Positions 17,550 to 25,660 of a DNA stretch of 64,000 nt are shown here, piece after piece; positions within the stretch are counted from its first letter, which is position 1; each line of letters begins with the position of its first letter. Made by a program: the position numbers and the translations under genes. Source of the DNA: Streptomyces sp. T12 (GTDB taxonomy: Bacteria > Actinomycetota > Actinomycetes > Streptomycetales > Streptomycetaceae); contig NZ_CP117866.1 of NCBI RefSeq assembly GCF_028736035.1, positions 1,860,001 through 1,924,000 of the forward strand, in the 5' to 3' direction. Under the pieces are notes generated by a model that was not told the DNA's origin, did no database searches, and was given only the letters and a program-made list of their open reading frames with translations.

Positions 17550-18383
17550 TCAGAAGGCGGCGACGACCGCTCCGTCGTACTTGTCCTCGATGAACTTCTT
17601 CACCTCGGGCGAGGTGAGCAGCTTGGCCAGCTTCTGCACGCGCGGGTCGTCCTCGTTGCCCTTCTTCACCGCGAGGAAGTTGCCGTACGGGTTGTCCTTG
17701 GGCGACTCGGCGGCGATGGCGTCCTTGGCCGGGCTGAGGTCGGCCTCCAGCGCGTAGTTGCCGTTGATGACCGCGGCGTCGACGTCACCGAGGGAGCGCG
17801 GCAGCTGGGCCGCCTCGAGCTCCTTGAACTGGAGGTTCTTGGGGTTGGAGGCGATGTCCTTGGGGGTCGCTGCGTAGCCGGCGCCCGCCTTCAGCTTGAT
17901 CACGCCGCCTGCTTCGAGCAGTTTCAGCGCGCGGGCCTCGTTGGTGGTGTCGTTCGGGACGGCGACCGTGGCGCCCTTCTTGAGGTCCGTGAGCTTCTTG
18001 ACGCCCTGGGAGTACACGCCGAGCGGCTCCAGGTGCACCGTGGCGTTCGGGACGGCCACGATGTCGGTGCCGTTCTTCTTGTTGAAGTCGTCCAGGTACG
18101 GCTGGTGCTGGAAGTAGTTGGCGTCGACCTCACCCTGCTGGACGGCCGTGTTCGGCGTCACGTAGTCGGTGAACTCCTTGACCTCGAGTTCGAGGCCGGC
18201 CTTCTTCGCGAGGTTGTCCTTGATGTAGGTGAGGATCTCGCCCTGCGGGGTGGGCGTGGCGGCGACCTTCAGCGGGGCGCTCGCGTCGGAACCGGAGTCC
18301 TTGTCCGAGCCGCAGGCGGTGAGCCCGAGGGTGAGGGCTCCGGCGGCGAGGACAGCAGTGGTGATCTTGGCGGTGTTACGCAC
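17550..18383 (-). CDS. metQ: Methionine ABC transporter substrate-binding lipoprotein MetQ
   Basis: 277 residues. A lipoprotein signal peptide (MRNTAKITTAVLAAGALTL) ends in the lipobox GLTAC at Cys24, so the mature protein is lipid-anchored outside the membrane. The NlpA/MetQ fold follows: VAATPTPQGEILTYI, VKEFTDYVTPNTAVQQGEVD, NYFQHQPYLDDFN, AVINGNYALEADL. It binds D/L-methionine and delivers it to MetI. It is the last gene of metN-metI-metQ, 75 bases after metI. Confidence 0.94.
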   Translation of the reverse strand: MRNTAKITTAVLAAGALTLGLTACGSDKDSGSDASAPLKVAATPTPQGEILTYIKDNLAKKAGLELEVKEFTDYVTPNTAVQQGEVDANYFQHQPYLDDFNKKNGTDIVAVPNATVHLEPLGVYSQGVKKLTDLKKGATVAVPNDTTNEARALKLLEAGGVIKLKAGAGYAATPKDIASNPKNLQFKELEAAQLPRSLGDVDAAVINGNYALEADLSPAKDAIAAESPKDNPYGNFLAVKKGNEDDPRVQKLAKLLTSPEVKKFIEDKYDGAVVAAF

Positions 18384-18458
18384 GAAAAGTGCCTTTCCTT
18401 ATGGGTGGTGCGACCCCGATATGGGTGCTCGGGGAGTTCTGGTTGCCGTCCGCGAGAT

Positions 18459-19184
18459 TCAGACGGTCTTGCTCGTGGCCGTGGAGGCCTTCAGCAGCCG
18501 CAGCTTCGGCCCCGGGCCCGAGTGTCCGCCCCGGCGGTGCAGGGATCGGGCCGCGTAGTCGCCGGCGAACTGGATGAGGGAGATGACGACGGCGAGGATC
18601 GCGACGGTGAGCCACATCAGCTCGGTCTCGAAGCGCTGGTAGCCGTAGCGGATGGCGATGTCGCCGAGGCCGCCCGCGCCGACCGTGCCGGCCATGGCGG
18701 AGTAGCCGATGAGGGCGACGATCGTGGTCGTGGTGCTGGCGATCAGCGAGGGCAGGGACTCCGGGACGAGGACCTTGCGGACGACGGTCCAGGTGTTGCC
18801 GCCCATCGACTGCACGGCTTCCACGAGCCCGCCGTCCACTTCGCGGACAGCCGTCTCGACCAGGCGGGCGAAGAACGGGATCGCGCCGATCGCGAGCGGC
18901 ACGATGGCGGCCTCGCGGCCGATCGTCGTCCCGGTGACCCAGCGCGTGAAGCTCATCAGCGCGACCATCAGGATGATGAACGGCATCGAGCGGGCGACGT
19001 TCACGATCTGCCCGATGACCTTGTTGGCGAGGACGTTCTGGAGCAGGCCGCCCCGGTCGGTGAGGACGAGGAGGATGCCGAGCGGGAGGCCGCCGACGAC
19101 GGCGATGAGGGTGGACCAGCCGACCATGTAGAGGGTGTCCCAACACGCCTGCTCCAGCAGGGGCTGTATCTCGGACCAGGTCAC
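18459..19184 (-). CDS. metI: Methionine ABC transporter permease MetI
   Basis: A 241-residue integral membrane protein with about five spans in the BPD_transp_1 arrangement. The cytoplasmic EAA loop reads VEAVQSMGGNTWTVVRKVLVP and contacts the ATPase. The GTG start overlaps the metN stop as GTGA, so the two are translationally coupled. The C-terminal ~30 residues are a Gly/Arg/Lys-rich tail beyond the last span. Confidence 0.93.
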   Translation of the reverse strand: MTWSEIQPLLEQACWDTLYMVGWSTLIAVVGGLPLGILLVLTDRGGLLQNVLANKVIGQIVNVARSMPFIILMVALMSFTRWVTGTTIGREAAIVPLAIGAIPFFARLVETAVREVDGGLVEAVQSMGGNTWTVVRKVLVPESLPSLIASTTTTIVALIGYSAMAGTVGAGGLGDIAIRYGYQRFETELMWLTVAILAVVISLIQFAGDYAARSLHRRGGHSGPGPKLRLLKASTATSKTV

Positions 19185-20239
19185 TTGGCACCTTCCTTCA
19201 CCAGCACGGAGACGGACTCCTGGGCCTCTTGGCCGACGACGTCGATCTGCAGGCCCTGTTCGCGCAGGAAGCCGATCGGCACGACGTTGTCCTCGTAGCG
19301 GCCGGGCAGTTCGATGCGCATCCGGCCGACCTGGAGGCCGCCGACGGTGTCGATGGCGGCGCCGAGGATCGAGATGTCGATGTTGTAGGTGCGCGAGAGC
19401 TGGGAGATGACCGGCTGGGTGGCGGCCTCGCCCTGGAAGGTGACGTCGACGACGGTGCGGTCGTCGGCAAGGGCCTCGCCGCCCACCGGGAAGAGCGCGG
19501 AGGCGAGTTGGGAGCCGGGGGTCGCGAGGAGCTCGCTGACCGTGCCGGACTCGACGATGCGCCCCTTCTCCATGAGCGCGGCCGAGTCGCAGATCGACTT
19601 CACGACGTCCATCTCATGGGTGATGAGCAGGACGGTCAGGCCCAGTTGCCGGTTCAGGTCGCGCAGCAGCTGGAGGATGGAGCGGGTGGTCTCCGGGTCG
19701 AGGGCGCTGGTGGCCTCGTCGGAGAGCAGCGCCTTGGGGTCGCCGGCCAGGGCGCGGGCGATGCCGACGCGCTGCTTCTGGCCGCCGGAGAGCTGGGCGG
19801 GGTAGGCCTTGGCCTTGTCCGCGAGCCCCACCAGGTCGAGCAGTTCGAGCGCCTTGCGCGAGCGCTCCTTGCCCGACTTGCCGAGGATCTCCAGCGGAAG
19901 CTCGACGTTGTCCTGGACCGTCCGGGAGGACAGCAGGTTGAAGTGCTGGAAGACCATGCCGATACGGCTGCGCGCCCGGCGGAGTTCCTTGCCGGCCCGG
20001 GGACCGCGTCCCGCGAGGGCCGTGAGGTCCTGCCCGGCGACGGTCACCGTCCCGGCGGTGGGGCGCTCCAGCAGGTTGACGCAGCGGATGAGCGAGGACT
20101 TGCCGGCGCCGGACTGGCCGATGACGCCGTACACCTCGCCTTCGCGGACGTGGAGATCGACGCCGTCGAGGGCGGTGACCTCGCGGCCGCGGGAGCCGTG
20201 AGCCCGGTAAATTTTCGTCAGGCCCGATGTGGTGATCAC
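19181..20239 (-). CDS. metN: Methionine ABC transporter ATPase MetN
   Basis: 352 residues from GTG 20239 (VITTSGLTKIYRAHG). An in-frame ATG 51 bases upstream is less likely. Walker A GQSGAGKSSLIR, Q-loop GMVFQHFNLL, signature LSGGQKQRVGIARAL, Walker B ALLSDEATSALDP and the switch His in LLITHEMD are all present. The C-terminal ~95 residues form a NIL domain that senses internal methionine and inhibits transport. It is the first gene of the metNIQ operon. I could not identify a SAM riboswitch upstream. Confidence 0.94.
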   Translation of the reverse strand: MITTSGLTKIYRAHGSRGREVTALDGVDLHVREGEVYGVIGQSGAGKSSLIRCVNLLERPTAGTVTVAGQDLTALAGRGPRAGKELRRARSRIGMVFQHFNLLSSRTVQDNVELPLEILGKSGKERSRKALELLDLVGLADKAKAYPAQLSGGQKQRVGIARALAGDPKALLSDEATSALDPETTRSILQLLRDLNRQLGLTVLLITHEMDVVKSICDSAALMEKGRIVESGTVSELLATPGSQLASALFPVGGEALADDRTVVDVTFQGEAATQPVISQLSRTYNIDISILGAAIDTVGGLQVGRMRIELPGRYEDNVVPIGFLREQGLQIDVVGQEAQESVSVLVKEGAK

Positions 20240-20584
20240 TGGGTTTCCGTCACTGTCGAGTGCGCGGCACCTCGTGGGTGCCGGGCACATGGCGTTCAGG
20301 GTCGAAGGCAGCCGGAACGCAGCACGGTTCTCGCAGGCGCGGTGGAACCGGGGAGGAGAATCGTGTGCGCGGGGCGTAGCTCAGTCCCGTACGTCTGGCG
20401 TACGCGCGGACATGAGCGGGCTCTCGCTTCGGGGCGCGAGGCTCAGGGTGGTGCAGGGGCCCTCTAGCAGGCGCACATTCGACACATACAACGAGCACCG
20501 GGCGTCATGGTCGCCTCGGTCGCAAAGGTGCGGCAGCTCGTCGTGGTCATGCGATCAGTAAACCAGACGTACGGTCCTTACCGG
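20240..20584. other. 345-base gap upstream of metN
   Basis: No gene is supported. The plus strand at 20371-20384 reads like the first 14 bases of a tRNA, but no cloverleaf follows. A palindrome CGTACG-TCTGG-CGTACG lies at about 20388-20405. The metN promoter must be here, but I cannot place it. Confidence 0.4.
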
Positions 20585-20615
20585 CCGCCGCCGTCCGCAT
20601 ACTGGACAGCGGCGG
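20585..20615 (-). terminator. Hairpin downstream of the HAD phosphatase
   Basis: CCGCCGCCGTCC pairs with GGACAGCGGCGG (one mismatch in 12) just past the stop at 20623. Confidence 0.6.
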
Positions 20616-20622
20616 ACAGCTG

Positions 20623-21270
20623 TCAGCCGCGGACGGAGATCTCGACTCCGGCGTCCGTGACCAGGGCGGACAGGGCCGACAGATCCTGCACCACCAGGTC
20701 GGCGTCGAGCTCGTGGGCCCGGTGGGTTGTGGTCAACGCCACGGTGATCATCCCGGCGGCGCGACCGGCCGCCAGACCGGCGGGGGCGTCCTCGAAGACG
20801 ACGCAGTGGGCCGGGTCGACGCCCAGTTCGCGGGCGGCGAGGAGGTAGGGCTCGGGGTCGGGCTTGCCGCGCGTGATGTCGTCGGCGGTGACCATCGTCT
20901 TGGGCAGGATCCCGACCGCGTCGAGCCGGGCCTCGGCGAGACGGCGCGTGGCGGAGGTCACGACGGCCCAGCGGTCGGCGGGCAGCGCGCCGAGGAACGC
21001 CTTGGTGCCGGGCAGCAGGTGGACGCCCCCGTTCGGCACGTCCTCCACCTCCAGGGTCTCGATCCGCGCGAGGGCCCGCGGTACGACGTCGGCGGGCAGC
21101 AGGTCGGCGACTATCTCGACGGCCGGACGCCCATGCAGCTCGACCTCGCCGAACTCCTCCGTGATGCCGTACTCCTCGGCCCACCGCGCCCAGCAGCGGT
21201 CGACGGATGTGAGAGAGGAGACGAGGGTGCCGTCGTTGTCGAACAGGAGAGCGCGTGCATGGATCGTCAT
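20623..21270 (-). CDS. HAD-superfamily phosphatase (beta-phosphoglucomutase-like)
   Basis: 215 residues. Motif I is ALLFDNDGTLVSS (DxDGT with the nucleophilic Asp), motif II VVTSATRR, the motif III lysine lies in ITRGKPDPEPYLLAA, and motif IV is CVVFEDAPAGLAAGRAAGM. The helical cap is inserted after motif I, the C1 type shared by phosphoglycolate/hexose-phosphate phosphatases and beta-phosphoglucomutase. The 2-deoxyglucose-6-phosphatase/GPP-like subgroup is the best guess. It is a single gene with its own terminator. Confidence 0.88.
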   Translation of the reverse strand: MTIHARALLFDNDGTLVSSLTSVDRCWARWAEEYGITEEFGEVELHGRPAVEIVADLLPADVVPRALARIETLEVEDVPNGGVHLLPGTKAFLGALPADRWAVVTSATRRLAEARLDAVGILPKTMVTADDITRGKPDPEPYLLAARELGVDPAHCVVFEDAPAGLAAGRAAGMITVALTTTHRAHELDADLVVQDLSALSALVTDAGVEISVRG

Positions 21271-21277
21271 GGTCTAG

Positions 21278-21388
21278 ACCCTACGGGGCGACCGGAGTGT
21301 GGCGGACCTGGCCTCGGGCGTGGCCCGGACGCTGCTGCGGCAGTGGTGTGTGGACGCCGGACTCGCCGCCGACGAACCGGCCGCCTGA
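21278..21388 (+). pseudogene. Possible 3' gene remnant (about 36 codons)
   Basis: Starting just after an in-frame TAG, a short open frame reads LRGDRSVADLASGVARTLL and ends ADEPAA-stop. Almost every codon ends in G or C, as in real genes here, yet there is no credible start or ribosome-binding site (GTG 21299 is the only candidate). It looks like the tail of a lost gene left between the divergent HAD phosphatase and the small membrane protein. A genuine 29-residue gene is the alternative. Confidence 0.35.
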
Positions 21389-21438
21389 CCGCCGGGGCCG
21401 GGCGCATCAGGTCTTTTGGGCCGTATTAAGGTCGCTCC

Positions 21439-21798
21439 ATGCTTGATGCCCTGACGCTGGTGACCGGTGTCGCCGCGCTGTTGCTCGCCGCCTGGTGCGG
21501 GTGGGCCGCGTACCGAGACCAGCCGACGAAGGACTGGCACTTCATCGGGATGGCCGTGGTGACGGTGCTGGCCCTGGTGCAGCTGGTGGTCGGGATCGTG
21601 CTGCTGGCGCGGGGCGAGAAGCCGGAGCAGGGCACGACGATCTTCGTGGCGTATCTGCTGGGCGCGTTCGCGTGCATTCCGGCCGCGGGCTTCATGTCGC
21701 TGGCCGAGCGGTCCAAGTGGGGTTCGGTGACGGTCGCCGCCGGCGGTGTGGTGCTGGCCGTGCTGGAGGTGCGGCTCTATGACATCTGGGGAGGCTGA
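21439..21798 (+). CDS. Four-span small membrane protein, function unknown
   Basis: 119 residues, almost all hydrophobic, with four spans at about residues 5-22, 36-58, 68-84 and 94-110. Polar linkers include AYRDQPTKDW and LARGEKPEQGTT. An AAGG motif lies upstream of the ATG. It is followed after one base by a second membrane-protein gene, so the two form an operon. I recognise no domain, and a paired small membrane complex is the simplest reading. Confidence 0.7.
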   Translation: MLDALTLVTGVAALLLAAWCGWAAYRDQPTKDWHFIGMAVVTVLALVQLVVGIVLLARGEKPEQGTTIFVAYLLGAFACIPAAGFMSLAERSKWGSVTVAAGGVVLAVLEVRLYDIWGG

Positions 21799-21799
21799 G

Positions 21800-22222
21800 G
21801 TGGCCGTGACGCAGGACAAGCCCACCAGGACGCGGCTGATCAGCGGGCCCGGGATACTGCTCGTCTGGCTGTACGGCGTGATGGTCGTCGGGGCCGTGTC
21901 GCGATCGGCGTACCAGATCGCGACCGAGTTCGACCGGGCGCCGCTCGCCTATGCGTTGTCGGCGGTGGCGGGGCTCGTCTACGGGTTCATCACGTACACG
22001 CTCGTCAGGGGCGGCGAGAAGGCCCGCAGGGCGGCGCTGGTGTGCTGCGCCGCCGAACTCGCGGGCGTCCTGATCGTCGGCACCTGGACCCTGGTGGAAC
22101 CCTCGGCGTTCCCCGATGCGACCGTCTGGTCCGACTACGGCATGGGGTATCTGTTCATCCCCGTACTGCTGCCCCTGTCGGCCCTGTACTGGCTCCGCAA
22201 GGCGCGCACCGTCAAGCAGTAG
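21800..22222 (+). CDS. Four-span membrane protein, partner of the preceding gene
   Basis: 140 residues from GTG 21800, with GGAGG five bases upstream and overlapping the end of the previous gene. It has a short polar N-terminus (VAVTQDKPTRTRLISG), then spans around LLVWLYGVMVVGAVS, LAYALSAVAGLVYGF, LVCCAAELAGVLIVG and YLFIPVLLPLSALYWL. It ends WLRKARTVKQ, leaving a basic cytoplasmic tail. Its 3' end overlaps the convergent acetyltransferase gene by 11 bases. Function unknown. Confidence 0.7.
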   Translation: MAVTQDKPTRTRLISGPGILLVWLYGVMVVGAVSRSAYQIATEFDRAPLAYALSAVAGLVYGFITYTLVRGGEKARRAALVCCAAELAGVLIVGTWTLVEPSAFPDATVWSDYGMGYLFIPVLLPLSALYWLRKARTVKQ

Positions 22223-22709
22223 TGGCGTACGTCCCCGCCGGCTTCTCCAGGACGATCATCGGGACGCCGTCCGCACCCTTCGACGTGCCCACCGCCTCGT
22301 AGCCCACCTTGCGGTACAGGCGCAGGTTGCCCTCGCTGCGGTGGCCCGTGAAGAGGCGGAACTTCGTGGCGCCCCGCTCGTCCGCCAGGGCGGACTCGGC
22401 CGCGCGGAGCAGGCGGGCGCCGATGCCGTGGCCCTGGAGGCGGGGGTGGACACAGAGCTTGCCGATGGCGGCGGCGCCGTCCGCGGTGACGCTGCCGCGG
22501 ACCGAGCCGACGACCTCCTCGCCGAGCCGCGCCACGAAGACACAGTCCCCGGCGACCTCCGCACGGACCGAGTCCAGGCTTTGGACCAGCGGGTCGATGC
22601 GGTAGTTGCCGTACAGCGCCGCCTCGCTCTGGAAGCACAGGTACTGCAGCCTGAAGATCTGCTCCGCGTCCTGCTCGGTCGCCGCAGAGATGGTCACGCT
22701 CATGCCCAT
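22212..22709 (-). CDS. GNAT acetyltransferase
   Basis: 165 residues from ATG 22709 (MGMSVTISAATEQDAEQI), chosen for a GGGAGG ribosome-binding site nine bases upstream. The acetyl-CoA motif is LCVHPRLQGHGIGARLLRAAE, and TGHRSEGNLRLYRKVGYEAV closes the fold. EKPAGTYATTA is a short tail. It is a compact single-domain GNAT of unknown substrate. It converges with and overlaps the membrane-protein operon by 11 bases. Confidence 0.85.
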   Translation of the reverse strand: MGMSVTISAATEQDAEQIFRLQYLCFQSEAALYGNYRIDPLVQSLDSVRAEVAGDCVFVARLGEEVVGSVRGSVTADGAAAIGKLCVHPRLQGHGIGARLLRAAESALADERGATKFRLFTGHRSEGNLRLYRKVGYEAVGTSKGADGVPMIVLEKPAGTYATTA

Positions 22710-22754
22710 GTGCGCACGCCTCCCGCTCACCTGATCGCCTGTCGTCCCTCACTC

Positions 22755-23264
22755 CTATCCCCGCACTCCGCGGGCCGCAACCTCCGATGTGAGCAATCGA
22801 CGCAGACATCCCAGGCATCTGGAACGTTCCGGGCCGAGACTGCCCTGTGAGATACCCAACTCCCCCGCGATTTCCCGGTATGTCAGGTCGTTCGGGGAGA
22901 GCAGGGCCTCCATGAGGCGGGGACAGCGGCCGGGGAGGCGGCGTACCGCTTCACGCAGGGCCCGGCGGCGGGCGGAAGCGAGGGCAAGGTGTTCGGGGTC
23001 GTGGCGCTCGCTGTCGGCGGCGGGCTCGCTCTCGTACGGCCGTTCCCGTCGCGTCGTACGGCGGCTTCGGCGGGCCTCGGAGCGGACGGCCCGGCGCAGC
23101 CAGCCCTGCGGGTCCACGGGTGGGCCGTCCGAGTCGAGGTGTTCCAGGAGACGGAGCCAGACCGCCTGTTCCAGGTCGCCCGGATCCGTTCCGCAGGCGG
23201 GTGCCTCGGCGGAGGCCTCCGCGAGGAGCAGCGGGCGCAGGGCGGCAACCAGGTCGTCCGTCAT
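22755..23264 (-). CDS. ECF-like RNA polymerase sigma factor
   Basis: 169 residues. The N-terminal half (LEQAVWLRLLEHLDSDGPPV, GWLRRAVRSEARRSRRTTRR) corresponds to sigma region 2 of the short ECF type. The C-terminal half has a region-4 helix-turn-helix: LSPNDLTYREIAGELGI, then SQGSLGPERSRCLGCLRRLL. No anti-sigma gene is adjacent. The cysteines in the last helix (RSRCLGCLRRLL) are unusual and could be redox- or metal-sensitive, but that is speculation. ATG 23264 is preferred over GTG 23273; neither has a clear ribosome-binding site. Confidence 0.78.
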   Translation of the reverse strand: MTDDLVAALRPLLLAEASAEAPACGTDPGDLEQAVWLRLLEHLDSDGPPVDPQGWLRRAVRSEARRSRRTTRRERPYESEPAADSERHDPEHLALASARRRALREAVRRLPGRCPRLMEALLSPNDLTYREIAGELGISQGSLGPERSRCLGCLRRLLTSEVAARGVRG

Positions 23265-23338
23265 ATGCGGCACGACGCGGCCGCCCGGGCACAGGGTTGC
23301 CCGGGCGGCCGACAGTCACCCCAACCGGGGCGTGGGGC

Positions 23339-24511
23339 TCAGCCGTTGACGAAGTCCTCGCGGGCCAGCACGCCTGTGTCCGGGTTGTCGGTGAAGACGC
23401 CGTCGATGCCGGTCGCGAAGTAGACCTTGTAGGCGCCGAAGACGTCGCCGTAGGCGTCCGCGTCGGTGCCCTTGCGGAAGCTCGCGGGGAGGAAGGGGTT
23501 CTCGTTGCGCATGGTCCACGGGTGCAGGACCAGGCCGACCTTGTGCGCGTCGCTCACCAGCGTGGTGGGCGTGGTGAGGTTGCCGCTCGCGTCCTTCGGG
23601 ATGACCAGGTCCAGGGTGGGGCCGATGCCCTGGGCGTAGGAGGCGATCTCGCGCAGGCCGGCGGGCTTGACCAGGTCGGCGACCGTGCGCGGGTCGCCCG
23701 TCTCGACGAAGTCCCAGGGGCGGGTGGCCGGGCCGGAGAGCAGGACCACCAGCGGGTTGTCGACGAGCTTGTTCAGGCGCTGGATGCTGGTCGGCTCGAA
23801 GGACTGGATGATGACCGGCGAGTTCCGCCGGTCCTTGCCGTGCTTGTGCAGCACCTTGGCGACCCGTTCCTCCAGGCCGAGGCCCAGCTTGCGGAAGTAG
23901 GTGGGGTGCTTGAGCTCGGGGTAGATCCAGACCTGCTTGCCGCGCTTGCGGGTCTGCTCGTCCTGCCACTTCAGGACCTCTTCGAAGGTGGGGATCTCCC
24001 AGCGGCCGTTGTAGAGGGTGTTGTGCGGGCGGTTGCCCGGGATGCGCTCGGTCGCGCGCAGGGTCTTCAGCTCGGCGAGCGTGAAGTCCTCGGTGAACCA
24101 GCCGGTGGTGGAGACACCGTCGAGGAGCTTGGTCTTCTTGCGGTCGGCGAACTCGGGATGGTCCGCGACATCGGTCGTGCCGCCGATCTCCGGCTCGTGC
24201 CGGCAGACGAGGTGGCCGTCCTTGGTGGGGACCAGGTCGCCCGCCTCGACGATGTCGGCGCCCATGTCCAGGGCCAGCTGGTAGGAGCCGAGGGTGTGCT
24301 CGGGCCGGTAACCGCTGGCGCCGCGGTGGCCGATGATCGTCGGCTTGGGCAGTGTCTTCAGTCCACCCCCACCGCTGCCGCCGTGCCGAGCCTCGGCCGC
24401 TCTCGCCGTACCGGACAGCCCGAGGACCGCTCCGCCCGCGCCGAGCACGGCCGCGCCGAGAAGCATCCGCCGTCCGGTTACGCCCGCCTGCTCGTTCTCC
24501 TGGGTTCCCAT
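23339..24511 (-). CDS. Secreted glycerophosphodiester phosphodiesterase
   Basis: 390 residues from ATG 24511, with GGGAGGG five bases upstream. A Tat-type signal peptide (TGRRMLLGAAVLGAGGAVLG, then cleavage after ARA) points to export in folded form. The TIM barrel starts IIGHRGASGYRPEHT (catalytic HR and E) and continues GDLVPTKDGHLVCRHEPEI (metal ligands). DGVFTDNPDTG is near the C-terminus. It splits glycerophosphodiesters to glycerol-3-phosphate and an alcohol, probably for phosphate or carbon scavenging. Confidence 0.92.
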   Translation of the reverse strand: MGTQENEQAGVTGRRMLLGAAVLGAGGAVLGLSGTARAAEARHGGSGGGGLKTLPKPTIIGHRGASGYRPEHTLGSYQLALDMGADIVEAGDLVPTKDGHLVCRHEPEIGGTTDVADHPEFADRKKTKLLDGVSTTGWFTEDFTLAELKTLRATERIPGNRPHNTLYNGRWEIPTFEEVLKWQDEQTRKRGKQVWIYPELKHPTYFRKLGLGLEERVAKVLHKHGKDRRNSPVIIQSFEPTSIQRLNKLVDNPLVVLLSGPATRPWDFVETGDPRTVADLVKPAGLREIASYAQGIGPTLDLVIPKDASGNLTTPTTLVSDAHKVGLVLHPWTMRNENPFLPASFRKGTDADAYGDVFGAYKVYFATGIDGVFTDNPDTGVLAREDFVNG

Positions 24512-24881
24512 GAGGGCCCTCCCTGACCTTCCGACCATTCAGTGCGCGCCGATCGTAGGTGCGCCTCCATGACGGATGGGAGACCTCCGGCCGAACTCGC
24601 GGGTGACGCTGAATGTCGTACGGGAAAGGTGAGGTGACGGCACGTCGGAATGGGTCCGGCGGTGCGGGGAACGCGTCGGGTAGGCCCTCGGGGCGATGTC
24701 CGTCACATCATGGCGGGGGCGTTACGCACCGCCCACGACGCGCCACCGCAGGTAAACGTACGTCAACAGTGCGTAAGGCCTCGGTGAAGTCGGCCCACCC
24801 GATGTGCGGGACCCGGGGAACCGCGAGTATCGTCCTCACCTGCACATACTCATACCGAATCCCTTGACACCGGAGGGCCCG
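24512..24881. other. 370-base divergent gap between GDPD and PlsC genes
   Basis: This must hold the promoters of both divergent genes. I can place neither, and saw no repeat or RNA gene. Confidence 0.4.
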
Positions 24882-25556
24882 TTGTCCCGCTTCGCGCTCA
24901 TCAAGGCAGTGCTCGGACCGATCATGCGCCTGATGTTCCGCCCACAGGTGGAAGGCGCGGAGCACATCCCGGGCGACGGTCCGGTCATCCTGGCCGGCAA
25001 CCACCTCACGTTCATCGACTCGATGATCCTGCCACTGGTCTGCGACCGTCAGGTCCTCTTCATCGGCAAGGACGAGTACGTCACCGGCAAGGGCCTCAAG
25101 GGCCGCCTGATGGCCTGGTTCTTCACCGGCGTCGGCATGATCCCGGTCGACCGCGACGGCGGCCGGGGCGGTGTCGCGGCCCTGATGACCGGGCGCCGCA
25201 TCCTGGAGGAGGGCAAGGTCTTCGGCATCTACCCCGAGGGCACGAGGTCTCCCGACGGGCGGCTGTACCGGGGGCGCACCGGCATCGCGCGGCTGACGCT
25301 GATGACCGGGGCGCCGGTCGTGCCGTTCGCCATGATCGGCACCGACAAGATCCAGCCGGGTGGGGCGGGGATGCCCCGGCCTCGCAAGGTGACGGTCCGC
25401 TTCGGCGAGGCCATGGAGTTCTCCCGGTACGAGGGGATGGACCGGGACCGTTACGTGCTGCGGGCGGTCACCGACTCGGTGATGGCCGAGGTCATGCGGC
25501 TGTCCGGGCAGGAGTACGTGGACATGTACGCGAGCAAGGCCAAAGAGGCGGCGTAG
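24882..25556 (+). CDS. 1-acyl-sn-glycerol-3-phosphate acyltransferase (PlsC family)
   Basis: 224 residues from TTG 24882 (read LSRFALIKAVLG), selected for the GGAGGG ribosome-binding site four bases upstream. An in-frame upstream start would run through the leader. The acyltransferase blocks are NHLTFIDS (HxxxxD catalytic dyad), GKDEYVTGKG, the glycerophosphate-binding YPEGTRSPDG and a downstream VPFAMIGTDKI. It acylates lysophosphatidate to phosphatidate in membrane lipid synthesis. No strong span is present, so it is probably a peripheral membrane enzyme. Confidence 0.88.
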   Translation: MSRFALIKAVLGPIMRLMFRPQVEGAEHIPGDGPVILAGNHLTFIDSMILPLVCDRQVLFIGKDEYVTGKGLKGRLMAWFFTGVGMIPVDRDGGRGGVAALMTGRRILEEGKVFGIYPEGTRSPDGRLYRGRTGIARLTLMTGAPVVPFAMIGTDKIQPGGAGMPRPRKVTVRFGEAMEFSRYEGMDRDRYVLRAVTDSVMAEVMRLSGQEYVDMYASKAKEAA

Positions 25557-25610
25557 CGCCGTTTCGGTTCTCGAGTACGGCGACTGCGGGTCGTGTGTGG
25601 TTCCTCTGTG

Positions 25611-25660
25611 GTTCCTCGCGCCCACGCGGCGGAGCCGCAAATCGATACAGCCCCGCGCCC
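25611..25660 (-). repeat. Dispersed GC-rich repeat, copy next to the MFS stop codon
   Basis: Read on the minus strand, GGGGCGCGGGGCTGTATCGA and a small GCGGC-TCC-GCCGC hairpin follow immediately after the MFS stop codon. It shares the GGGGCGCGGGG core with copies near 28930, 55630 and 56810. Confidence 0.55.

Noticed and set aside
20371..20405. tRNA-like GGGGCGTAGCTCAG on the plus strand
   Set aside because: No anticodon arm, T-loop or matching acceptor 3' half follows, so it is a chance or relic match.
20240..20584. SAM riboswitch upstream of metN
   Set aside because: No SAM-I or SAM-IV core elements are visible. Regulation may be by another mechanism.
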